A stretch of 64,000 bases of DNA from Psychrobacter arenosus (GTDB lineage Bacteria > Pseudomonadota > Gammaproteobacteria > Pseudomonadales > Moraxellaceae). The notes beneath the pieces were generated by a model, which did no database searches, was not told the DNA's origin, and saw only the letters and a program-made list of their open reading frames with translations. Location: positions 248,001-312,000 of the forward strand of contig NZ_LR884459.1 of NCBI RefSeq assembly GCF_904848165.1, read 5' to 3'. Below, piece after piece: positions 43,709-52,065 of the stretch. Each line of letters begins with the position of its first letter. The first letter of the stretch is position 1. Made by a program: the position numbers and the translations under genes.

Positions 43709-45382
43709 TTATCTCGTTTTTTTATGTTGATGCCATTCGCGGCGTAACACTGAGAAGCTCTCAAACGTGACTAAAATAGTGGCGACTAAGATAATTAAAT
43801 CCATGATGACCAGCAACCAATTGCCATCGACGTAGAACGTTTTCAATTGAATTAATAACGCAAAAACGGACATGATGAGCAAGAAAGTTAACGGCAATAA
43901 AGTGTACCAAATGGTTTTGCCATTACGCAGCAAAATCACGGTTACAATCATTAAGGTGAGCGCCGCCATCAACTGGTTCGTTGTACCAAAGAGTGGCCAG
44001 ATGATCATACCACCAGAACCATCGATACCACCGGCACCGAACGCTAGTAATAAACAGGTGCCCACGGCTAGGAAAGTCGCTACCGTGCCTTTTTTCAAGG
44101 CAGGCAATTCATAAATTTCGCCAAATTCTTGGAAGATATAACGCTGTAGACGGACACCTGTATCCATTGTCGTACCCGCAAATAGCGCTGCCATCACAGT
44201 CAGCATGGTTTGCGAGAGTACCATATCAATACCGACACCGGCATTTAGGATAGTCGCACCGCCATCGATGAACGCCCCAATAGAGCCGTCACCAAACTTT
44301 TGGTAGACCGCTTCCCAATCTGCCAAAGTCGCAAAACCCGCAGTGGCCGCTAAGATAGCGCCTAACGCAAGCATACCTTCACCAACCGCACCGAAATACC
44401 CTACGAAGCGGGTATCTTCTTCTTTATCAATCTGTTTAGACGTGGTGCCGGTAGCGACCAGACCATGGAAACCCGAGATAGCGCCACATGCAATCGTGAC
44501 GAACAATAGCGGCATAATGGACGGGGTATTCATAGGTAAGTTATGGTTAACCGCTGGCGCGACAATGTCTGGCATAGCGATAAAGATAGCACCGTATAAC
44601 AAGATTAGACCAACGAATAACTGCAAGCCGTTGATATAATCGCGCGGTTGGAGCAACATCCAAACGGGCAGTAATGAAGCAATAGCCGCATAAGCAAACA
44701 GGATAATAATCCACATGGCATTATCAGGCAGACCCATAAAGGTTTCAGGCAATACGATTGGAAACATAGGCCCAAGATAAATTAGGGTATATAGCGCTAT
44801 GACACCGATAATAGAGACAATCGGCAGGCTCATCTTATAGCGATAGATACACTGGCCAATGATGGCGGCTACGATTAAGGCGCCCCAAACCGGTAATACA
44901 GAAGATGGCGTCTTAATCATCATATTAGCAATGGCGACCCCAAAGACGGCGTTGACCATAAGCAGCAATAAGAAAATGACAATCATCATTAAGGTACGGA
45001 CACGCGTTCCCATGACCGAGCCGGCAATCGAGCCAATCGACTGGCCTTTATTGCGCATACTCGCCCATACGGCGGACATATCGTGAACACCGGCCATGAA
45101 TATCGTCCCAAAGACGACCCAAATAATGGCGGGCACCCAACCCCAAATGACCGCAATAGCAGGACCAATAATAGGCGCTGCGCCTGCCACTGAAGTGAAG
45201 TGATGGCCCCAAAGGACGTATTTATTGGTAGGCACATAATCTATGCCATCTTTTAAGGTGTGTGCGGGCGTGGGAATGCTGTTGTCTAGCCCTAAAATTT
45301 TGCTGGCAATAAATTTTGAATAGAATAAATAGCCGCAAATCATCGCAGCGACACCAAACAAGAGCACAATGGCACTGTTCAT
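43709..45382 (-). CDS. CstA-family carbon-starvation / pyruvate-type transporter
   Basis: This 557-residue protein has about sixteen transmembrane helices. Family landmarks include GHHFTSVAGAAPIIGPAIAVIWGW (about 58-82), GVHDMSAVWASMRNKGQSIG and FATTMDTG-like GTTMDTGVRLQRYIFQE. It is shorter than E. coli CstA or BtsT (about 700), matching the short branch of the family. Members take up pyruvate or peptides during starvation. It heads the minus-strand set carrier, CC-tailed protein, ArsA-type ATPase. Confidence 0.88.
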   Translation of the reverse strand: MNSAIVLLFGVAAMICGYLFYSKFIASKILGLDNSIPTPAHTLKDGIDYVPTNKYVLWGHHFTSVAGAAPIIGPAIAVIWGWVPAIIWVVFGTIFMAGVHDMSAVWASMRNKGQSIGSIAGSVMGTRVRTLMMIVIFLLLLMVNAVFGVAIANMMIKTPSSVLPVWGALIVAAIIGQCIYRYKMSLPIVSIIGVIALYTLIYLGPMFPIVLPETFMGLPDNAMWIIILFAYAAIASLLPVWMLLQPRDYINGLQLFVGLILLYGAIFIAMPDIVAPAVNHNLPMNTPSIMPLLFVTIACGAISGFHGLVATGTTSKQIDKEEDTRFVGYFGAVGEGMLALGAILAATAGFATLADWEAVYQKFGDGSIGAFIDGGATILNAGVGIDMVLSQTMLTVMAALFAGTTMDTGVRLQRYIFQEFGEIYELPALKKGTVATFLAVGTCLLLAFGAGGIDGSGGMIIWPLFGTTNQLMAALTLMIVTVILLRNGKTIWYTLLPLTFLLIMSVFALLIQLKTFYVDGNWLLVIMDLIILVATILVTFESFSVLRREWHQHKKTR

Positions 45383-45679
45383 TTATCTCTCCCTAGATTG
45401 TATAAAACGCATCATCCTTGAATAACTATCGTTATAAGCGTGATGGATTGTGAGGTGGTTATAGAGCAGTATTTTGTCAAACTATGGTTTAAAACGAGGA
45501 ATGTTACTGTAAGGTGCAGTAGGTAACTGCGGTGCTACAAATGTTACCCGAACCAGTATAACAATATAATATCTATCAGTATGCTTTATTGGCAGATTAT
45601 TATAGGTAAATCATAAAAAAATGCTATTAGAACCAGTCTAATAGCATTTATGGGACGAGCAAAATTGATAATAGAGCCT
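45383..45679. promoter_or_regulatory. Region between the carrier and lipoprotein genes
   Basis: These 297 bases must contain the carrier promoter (about 45383-45600, AT-rich, no recognised operator) and the terminator of the upstream lipoprotein gene (45615-45649). No gene is seen. Confidence 0.45.
45615..45649 (-). terminator. Rho-independent terminator after the lipoprotein pair
   Basis: A 13-bp perfect stem (45619-45631 with 45637-45649) with a 5-nt loop is followed on the minus strand by a T-run (45615-45620). Confidence 0.75.
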
Positions 45680-47644
45680 TTATTCGTATTCTAAATCATC
45701 ACCGACTGCATCCACAGCCTCTGTTTCACCGACTTCTGTATTTTCATAATCGCTGCTGTTACTTTGCATCTGGGCACGTGCCATCGATTTATACATACTT
45801 AACATACCAAAAATCGTCTTACCAACCTCTGTCCCTTCACCAGAGTCATAGTACTCACCAAGGGATTTAGCGTAGGTTTTGATATCCACACTATTATTAG
45901 CATTTGGGGTTTGGACGGATGCTGGCAGGTTAGGATAAGCGATAGGCAGGGCCGATAGGGCTTTATAATGCGTTAAAATATCGACTGTTAACCCCTCGCC
46001 CGTTTCTACCCCTAGGCTGTTTTGTTTCGGTAGTTGTGCCCGCTGCATTTTCCATTGCAGTTGACCGTTACCATTGTAGCCGTAGAAGCTTTGCACCGCC
46101 TTTAAAGGATTAGGGTTGGCGGCCTCTGATACTTTTGCATACTGAATCGTAGTCGCTGCTGCCTTATCCAACGCCTTTTTAGCGTTCTGAGCCGTTGCTA
46201 CTTGTTTTTCTGCCTCATCCTCTTTAGTAATAGTGGCCTCATCTAAATGCGCTTTAATCAAGCTAAGTACCTGTTTGGCGATAGCTTTACTGGTAAACAT
46301 AGCGGCGTCTGACTCAGCCTCATCTGCTCCCGTTTCTAAGCCAACTTCACTAGCATCATCCAAGTCATTCGTCACCTCGGCAGTCGCAGCAGCCTCTTCC
46401 ATTACTAATTCTGGATATTTTTGCGTTATTTGCTCATAGAGGTGGCGCAAATACACATTGCTAGCGGCTTCACTGGTGCTTTCGGTTTGCTCTTGGCTAG
46501 CAATGGACTTCGCCGTCAGCATAATGGGCAGATGCTTGGGAGCTAGCGGTGGCGTGATGCTCTTTAGCTGCTCAGGGGCAATAAACTTAAACTCTTGTAG
46601 CGATGCAGACTCAAGCGAAGCATCTAGGGCCGCAAAGTGACTTTTAATTAAGTCGCGACCAAAGCCGGCTGGCAAGCTGCCATCATTGAGAGACAACTTG
46701 AGCCATTTATTCTGCCAACTGGTCCCGAGCTTATCATCGAGAGACTCTGATATGGCTAAGGCAAAGTTATCTGCCCAAATATAAAGGTCACCGTTACGTG
46801 CATCGATATAAATAGGTTGGTTAATCGCGGAGATATGGTTGCGAGTTTGGTATTGGAAGGTAGGTGAAACCGTAATCGCACCAGCTAGCGGCTTATAAAC
46901 CCCTTGTGCGCTAATGCTCATGGGTTTTAACAGATAGGCTTCTAATAGCTGAGCTTTTTTGACGGATAAACGTATATGCGTATTGTCATAACCCGGTAAA
47001 AAATCTGGCTCTGCTTCTGCTGCTTCAGCGTCAGCGTCAGCCGCATCGACCGTTTCTGTGGCTGCAACGGCTACCGCTTCTGCCGTATCATCAACTTCGC
47101 TATCCTCTTCACTATAGCCTACCTCTTCATCCTCGTACCAACTATCGTTTCTAGTCTTTTCCCAAGCACGGTACTGCTTATCACAGTCTAAGTAATCATT
47201 TTTTAAAGTTTCGCGCTGTTGAGTAAAAACGGCATCATCCACCTCTATGCCTTGTGTTTCTGCTTGAGTCATCAATGCCACATAAGCTTGATCGTGGGTA
47301 TGCTCACAATGATTTTCTGCTGCACTCGCCATGGCCAGCTGTTGTGGGGTCGCTTTTGCCAGTGCTGCTTGATAGTTTTGGTTGGAGACTGCAATAGTAG
47401 TTTCATAGGCATAAGTGCGGGTACGCTGCTTTTGCCAAGTGTCCGCGATAGTCTTTTTCGCCAACGTCGCATTTTTACTGTCGTTAGCAGGGGTGCTAGC
47501 CAGTGAGCTGCCCGATGATAAAGGTGTGGTCTGACAGGCCGCTAGTGCCAAAGTTAAGGCGGAAATAGTGGCTATATTGGCAGGTAACTTTAGATTAGCA
47601 AGTAACTTTAGAGCCGAGCGCTGGCGAGAATTATGTAATGGCAT
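45680..47644 (-). CDS. Large acidic lipoprotein, paralogue 2
   Basis: This 654-residue protein has a long signal peptide ending in lipobox LAAC at Cys37 (followed by QTT). A helical region comes next, then an E/D/A/V-rich low-complexity stretch (about 170-210). A conserved core (about 225-360) includes QPIYIDARNGDLYIWADNFALAISE and LNDGSLPAGFGRDLIKSHFAALDASL. The core aligns in order with IDFNAAQITVDPSAVLPIIA and PEALATQLPANVVYDIFVDAI of the upstream gene. It lies 28 bases after that gene, so they are tandem, co-transcribed paralogues. A cell-surface or periplasmic structural role is possible; no enzyme motif is visible. Confidence 0.72.
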   Translation of the reverse strand: MPLHNSRQRSALKLLANLKLPANIATISALTLALAACQTTPLSSGSSLASTPANDSKNATLAKKTIADTWQKQRTRTYAYETTIAVSNQNYQAALAKATPQQLAMASAAENHCEHTHDQAYVALMTQAETQGIEVDDAVFTQQRETLKNDYLDCDKQYRAWEKTRNDSWYEDEEVGYSEEDSEVDDTAEAVAVAATETVDAADADAEAAEAEPDFLPGYDNTHIRLSVKKAQLLEAYLLKPMSISAQGVYKPLAGAITVSPTFQYQTRNHISAINQPIYIDARNGDLYIWADNFALAISESLDDKLGTSWQNKWLKLSLNDGSLPAGFGRDLIKSHFAALDASLESASLQEFKFIAPEQLKSITPPLAPKHLPIMLTAKSIASQEQTESTSEAASNVYLRHLYEQITQKYPELVMEEAAATAEVTNDLDDASEVGLETGADEAESDAAMFTSKAIAKQVLSLIKAHLDEATITKEDEAEKQVATAQNAKKALDKAAATTIQYAKVSEAANPNPLKAVQSFYGYNGNGQLQWKMQRAQLPKQNSLGVETGEGLTVDILTHYKALSALPIAYPNLPASVQTPNANNSVDIKTYAKSLGEYYDSGEGTEVGKTIFGMLSMYKSMARAQMQSNSSDYENTEVGETEAVDAVGDDLEYE

Positions 47645-47672
47645 TATAAATATCCTATTAACCTAAAGGGTG

Positions 47673-50273
47673 CTAATCAGCGCTGACCGCATCACTATTA
47701 TCATTAGTTGTGTCTGTCTTTATTGCAGGTTTACTCACGCTTGTTATGGTTCGGCGCTCATACTCTGAGGGTGCGCTAAGGGTCGTATTTGCTACTGCTG
47801 CCTCTTTCGCATAGTCGACATTGGCGTCATCACTATAATAATCAGTCTCATCGTTGCCAATACTTTCGCGCTCATAGTCATAACGAGCATAGCGTGCTTG
47901 CTCCAGCTTATACTGCTTGTCTTTAGTTGCCTGTAGCCAAGCGTTGCCATCCATGGGCTTGGTAGCTGCTGGGCCAAAAGATTGGCTGAATAAAGCCGCT
48001 AAAGGATGCTGGTTAAAGCTATTCTGATCGTAGCGAGTCCGGCTTAAGAAAGTGGATTTTGCCCCTAATAAGTCACCGCCCACTAAGGTACGCACTCGCT
48101 TGCCCAACAACCGATCTGAGTTGTCTAAATAATAGTAGTTCACTTTGTTAAAAGAGATGGGACCCACCGCTTCTATGAGTTGCAAAATAGAGCCAGCATC
48201 TTTGGTCTGATAGCGGCTGTTGTACTCTTGCCATCTAGCAATTTTGGCCTTCACTTCGGACTCTTCAGGGAATTGGTCTGGATGCGCCTCTACATAGGCT
48301 TCTAGACTTTGAGACATGTGTTTAATAATGCCGCCGACCATCTCTCCCGTCGCTTTGCTACCGAAGTTGGCCTTAATTGCCTTAGTTGCGCCGATTTGCT
48401 TAGCATAAGGGTCTTGGGCAATATCGACCGCAGTAAAGTATTCGCTGTCCAGATTGCCCATACTCTTTTCAATAGCATCTACGAAAATATCGTAGACCAC
48501 ATTGGCAGGTAATTGCGTGGCTAATGCTTCGGGCATATTAAAGCGAACGGTTTGTGCGTTCATCTCTTCTGGCAATGGGGCATTTTCAGGTTTGGCGAGG
48601 GCGATAATAGGCAATACAGCGCTAGGGTCAACGGTGATTTGTGCAGCATTAAAATCAATACCGACGGGCAGCTGTACAGAAGACAACATCGTTGGCGAGA
48701 CAAAATCATAACTATAAACACTATCGAACTGCTTATTACGAGCGTTGAATTTACTGACACTATTAAGCGTTAAGTATTGATAATTGTATTGATTAGACGC
48801 TGCTATTTGCTCTGGCGTACGTTTAAACCAGTTAAACAATTGCCCTACCAGACCGTAATACTCTCTACCACCACGAGCTGACTCAGTTTCTGCCTCTGAT
48901 TCTGCCTCTGATTCTGCCTCATAGTCTTCGTTAGCGTATTCTGCCGACTCATAGGCCTCTGCATCTTCTGCGTCGCTACCGCCTTCCTGAATGTAATCCA
49001 CCTCGTAGGCTTCTGCTGCTGCCTTGGCATCGGCTGCCGCATCCGCAGCCATTACCGTGGCATTTGCCGCCTCATCTGCATAGTACGCCTGGTTATAACT
49101 CTCAGCTTCACAAGCAGAAAACTCATAATAAGCATCAGCGTAAGCTTGTGGCGCATTCTTATAGGTTTTGCTGGCTTGTGCCAAAGCTTTATGCGCTGAT
49201 TCTAAATTACTGGCGCAAGCTACCAAGCCTTGTTGATGATTTAAGCGGTTTTCTGTTAAGCCATAGGAGATATATGCAGTGGGCTCAAGGACATGCTGAT
49301 TATTTACCCGGTCATAGCAGACGTCGTAACTTTTAAATACGCTATCGTATAAGTCATAATCCATTTGCTTGGTTGCTCTTGAAGGACTGAGCATATTGCC
49401 TAAATCACGATCAAACTGTTGAATACAAGCATTCTGAGCAGTGATGTATTGCCGTTGATAGCCTGTAGCGTTGGTTAAAATAGTACTATAACTAGACTTC
49501 GTCTCCGTCAGACAGTCGCTGTAGGCTTTTTTGAGCGGTTTAACTGCATTGGAGTTGGTCGTTAAGTTAGGGTTGGCCTCTACTAAACCATCTAATTCAT
49601 AGGAATAATCCAACACACAATCATTGGTATTGTCCACATAAGCAATAGCACGGTCCGTAGCAGCAATAAAATCTTCTGACATCCCCGTCTGTCTATCAAT
49701 GTTATAGCCTGCATTAGGCAGTTTATCGTCGTTTTCATCGCTATAATTGAGGTATAAGGCATCAGGCTCGGCTAAGTAGGTGTCTGCATCGCGGTATGGC
49801 TTTTCATAACCCTCCTCATCAGAACTGTTTTGATCAGAATCATAGGAGCCATCACTATAGTCTTCGTCATCGAGTTTTTTGGCAAAAGTTTCAAACACAG
49901 TACGTAACAGACTATCAGATAAGGCATCGACGCTGTCTTGTTGAATGAAAGGTACGGCATGATGACGTACTTGGGTCACCGCCACATGATCGCTGGTCAA
50001 ATGATTGTGTAAGGACTTAAGCAGACGACGATGGGCATTCACATCAACATTGTTGTCATCTTCAGTGAATAAGGCTTTATAAGCGGCATTATTCGCCGTA
50101 ACTTGAGTTAAATATTGGCTATCATTAATAGTTATAGGGTTATCGCTACTGCCCTTAGGATAAGAGTTGGTAGTTTGGCAGCCGGCAAGTATGGCCGCAC
50201 TGATACTTATAAAAAGGACACTATATAACGGTTTTGGTTTGCTAGGTAAGTCTGCGATGTTGTTATTTTTCAT
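47673..50273 (-). CDS. Large acidic lipoprotein, paralogue 1
   Basis: This 866-residue protein has a signal peptide with lipobox LAGC (followed by QTT). The body is Asp/Asn/Tyr-rich. A helical region contains several cysteines (about 215-380), then come an acidic A/E/D/S repeat tract (about 395-465) with EAESEAESEAETES, a conserved core (about 500-640) shared with the downstream gene, and a Y/D/R-rich tail. The repeat tract is encoded by a perfect 12-bp tandem repeat and may vary in length. No known domain is recognised. Confidence 0.7.
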   Translation of the reverse strand: MKNNNIADLPSKPKPLYSVLFISISAAILAGCQTTNSYPKGSSDNPITINDSQYLTQVTANNAAYKALFTEDDNNVDVNAHRRLLKSLHNHLTSDHVAVTQVRHHAVPFIQQDSVDALSDSLLRTVFETFAKKLDDEDYSDGSYDSDQNSSDEEGYEKPYRDADTYLAEPDALYLNYSDENDDKLPNAGYNIDRQTGMSEDFIAATDRAIAYVDNTNDCVLDYSYELDGLVEANPNLTTNSNAVKPLKKAYSDCLTETKSSYSTILTNATGYQRQYITAQNACIQQFDRDLGNMLSPSRATKQMDYDLYDSVFKSYDVCYDRVNNQHVLEPTAYISYGLTENRLNHQQGLVACASNLESAHKALAQASKTYKNAPQAYADAYYEFSACEAESYNQAYYADEAANATVMAADAAADAKAAAEAYEVDYIQEGGSDAEDAEAYESAEYANEDYEAESEAESEAETESARGGREYYGLVGQLFNWFKRTPEQIAASNQYNYQYLTLNSVSKFNARNKQFDSVYSYDFVSPTMLSSVQLPVGIDFNAAQITVDPSAVLPIIALAKPENAPLPEEMNAQTVRFNMPEALATQLPANVVYDIFVDAIEKSMGNLDSEYFTAVDIAQDPYAKQIGATKAIKANFGSKATGEMVGGIIKHMSQSLEAYVEAHPDQFPEESEVKAKIARWQEYNSRYQTKDAGSILQLIEAVGPISFNKVNYYYLDNSDRLLGKRVRTLVGGDLLGAKSTFLSRTRYDQNSFNQHPLAALFSQSFGPAATKPMDGNAWLQATKDKQYKLEQARYARYDYERESIGNDETDYYSDDANVDYAKEAAVANTTLSAPSEYERRTITSVSKPAIKTDTTNDNSDAVSAD
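48889..48920 (-). repeat. 12-bp tandem repeat inside the lipoprotein gene
   Basis: The unit TCTGCCTCTGAT (+ strand) occurs at 48889-48900 and 48901-48912, with a partial third copy at 48913-48920. The unit is a multiple of three, so copy-number change would lengthen or shorten the acidic tract without a frameshift. Confidence 0.7.
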
Positions 50274-50633
50274 AGTTGAAAGCCATTAGTCACTATAATA
50301 TGCAAAATGCCATTGCTGCTAAGTGTATTGTTATATTAAGAATCAATCAATATAAACTTACAAAGGTTTATAAATCAGCAATATTATTATTAAATGAATC
50401 GCTATAGTCATGAAAAAATAGAATAAATAAGGATAAATCCTGGCAAAAAGTTAACTAACTCATATAGAATGTATTTTAATTAATTCATTCCAAAAATTTC
50501 GCATAATCGACTTGATATGAAAGTAATTTTGTTAGATAGTAGCGTATTTACAGTGCATGTTAGTAGACTGACGCTAGCAATCCTACTTAAATTACCCTTC
50601 ATTTGTTTACAATGACCTAAAAAGGACTTTTAA
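50274..50633. promoter_or_regulatory. 360-base divergent intergenic region
   Basis: This strongly AT-rich region lies between the lipoprotein pair (-) and the 222-residue gene (+). I see no gene, RNA or clear operator. AAAAGGAC before 50634 provides the ribosome site of the right-hand gene. Confidence 0.4.
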
Positions 50634-51302
50634 ATGGCGCATTATTTTGGCTTTAAACCTTCAGAAAAACTCGATGCTATGCTCAACGAGGCAGACGAAC
50701 TTATTACCAATGGTGCAGATGTAGAGTATTATCCCTACCGTAATGCCATCGCTCAGCAAATCGCAAGAGAAATTATTGATAATTTATTGGTTAGCTTAAT
50801 CGATGTTATCCCAAGTCCAGAACGACAAGCTTCTATGCGCAAGATTGTTCATTCTATTGAAAGCTCTACCGAGACTTTGCTTAAGGTGTTATTGGGCAAA
50901 GACGAAAATGCAGACGTCATCCCTACTTTTAACTTTTTAAAAGATGACTCTTTATTTATCGATAATGCTGGCGAGCGCCGTATTGGTCTCAAGTTACCAG
51001 AAGACAGCGCCAAAGAAATTAACGCCAGTTTTGCGGCAGTAACGCCAGAGTCTGTAGACATTGATAAATTCAAACATGGCCTGCAAATCATGAATAATGA
51101 AGTCCTCGATCACTTCATTACTCGCTTTACTGGTACGTTAAAATTGGGTATGTTTAAACGTAAAGCGGTACCCGTAGCCAAAGCGGCTATCAATAAAGGC
51201 CTCGATATGGCGATCAATAAACTGTTCCCACAGCTGCCTGATGACTCGTTAAACCGCTTAGCAGAGTTCTATCGTCCCTTTATTGTCGAAATTAATGAAT
51301 AA
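50634..51302 (+). CDS. Conserved-looking hypothetical protein, 222 residues
   Basis: This soluble, helical protein has no signal peptide or membrane segment. It contains EYYPYRNAIAQQIAREIIDNLLVSLIDVIPSPERQASMRKIVHSIESSTETLLKVLLG and a C-terminal KAAINKGLDMAINKLFPQLP. AAGGAC lies a few bases before the ATG. I do not recognise the family. It precedes hpt by 84 bases in the same direction, but no functional link is evident. Confidence 0.65.
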   Translation: MAHYFGFKPSEKLDAMLNEADELITNGADVEYYPYRNAIAQQIAREIIDNLLVSLIDVIPSPERQASMRKIVHSIESSTETLLKVLLGKDENADVIPTFNFLKDDSLFIDNAGERRIGLKLPEDSAKEINASFAAVTPESVDIDKFKHGLQIMNNEVLDHFITRFTGTLKLGMFKRKAVPVAKAAINKGLDMAINKLFPQLPDDSLNRLAEFYRPFIVEINE

Positions 51303-51386
51303 ATACGTAATTTAGCGACGATGTTGTTGGGTTTGTTGTGCAATTCTTGGTAAAATAAGCGGCATTTTCAATGCAAGGCATATTCC

Positions 51387-51950
51387 ATGACTCAAATTAG
51401 TAATCAAGAAATCGAACAGACCCTGCGCAATTCAGAATGTCTAATCAGCAGCATCGAAGTGGCTGCGGCTTATGAGCGTCTTGCGGCTACTCTTAATTTA
51501 CATTATGTAGGCCTTAACCCTATCGTTATGGTCGTCATGAACGGTGGATTAATCCCAGCCGGACAGCTACTGACCCATCTGACTTTCTACCATCGTATGC
51601 ACTATATTCATGCGACGCGCTATCGTGGTAACGAAGGCACTAACGAACTGGTTTGGAAATATCGCCCAGATGTGTCTTTAGAAGGCGAGCATATCTTATT
51701 AATAGACGATATTTTTGATGAAGGCATTACGCTAAAAGCTATCGTCGATGAGTTAAGCGTTGAAAACCCAGCGTCTATCAACTGCTGTGTGTTGTTAAAC
51801 AAAGAACACGACCGCAAAGTAAACGACTTCGATGTCGATTTCGTAGGTTTAGATGTGGCTGATCGCTATGTTTATGGTTGTGGTATGGATTTCCACGGCT
51901 ATTTGCGTCATCTGCCTGGCATCTATGCTATTAAAGAAGACAAAATTTAG
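51387..51950 (+). CDS. hpt: Hypoxanthine-guanine phosphoribosyltransferase
   Basis: This 187-residue type I phosphoribosyltransferase salvages hypoxanthine and guanine to IMP and GMP. The PRPP-binding motif is HILLIDDIFDEGITLKA (about 106-122), the flexible loop region is HATRYRG, and the purine-specificity segment is DFDVDFVGLDVADRYVYGCGMDFHGYLR. Length fits bacterial Hpt (about 180). It is a single gene followed by a clear terminator. Together with the purine permease it would support purine scavenging. Confidence 0.87.
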   Translation: MTQISNQEIEQTLRNSECLISSIEVAAAYERLAATLNLHYVGLNPIVMVVMNGGLIPAGQLLTHLTFYHRMHYIHATRYRGNEGTNELVWKYRPDVSLEGEHILLIDDIFDEGITLKAIVDELSVENPASINCCVLLNKEHDRKVNDFDVDFVGLDVADRYVYGCGMDFHGYLRHLPGIYAIKEDKI

Positions 51951-51970
51951 TCTTTGATAGTGTTATAAAT

Positions 51971-51999
51971 AAAAAAGCACCCGATTTGGGTGCTTTTTT
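51971..51999. terminator. Bidirectional terminator between hpt and recD
   Basis: A 12-bp perfect stem (51971-51982 with 51988-51999) with a 5-nt loop is flanked by A and T tracts. It serves convergent hpt (+) and recD (-). Confidence 0.8.
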
Positions 52000-52065
52000 A
52001 TGCCTAATTTATTTACACCTACTGACTCAGTAATCAACTATAAATAGTAAAAGTCAGACAATTAA

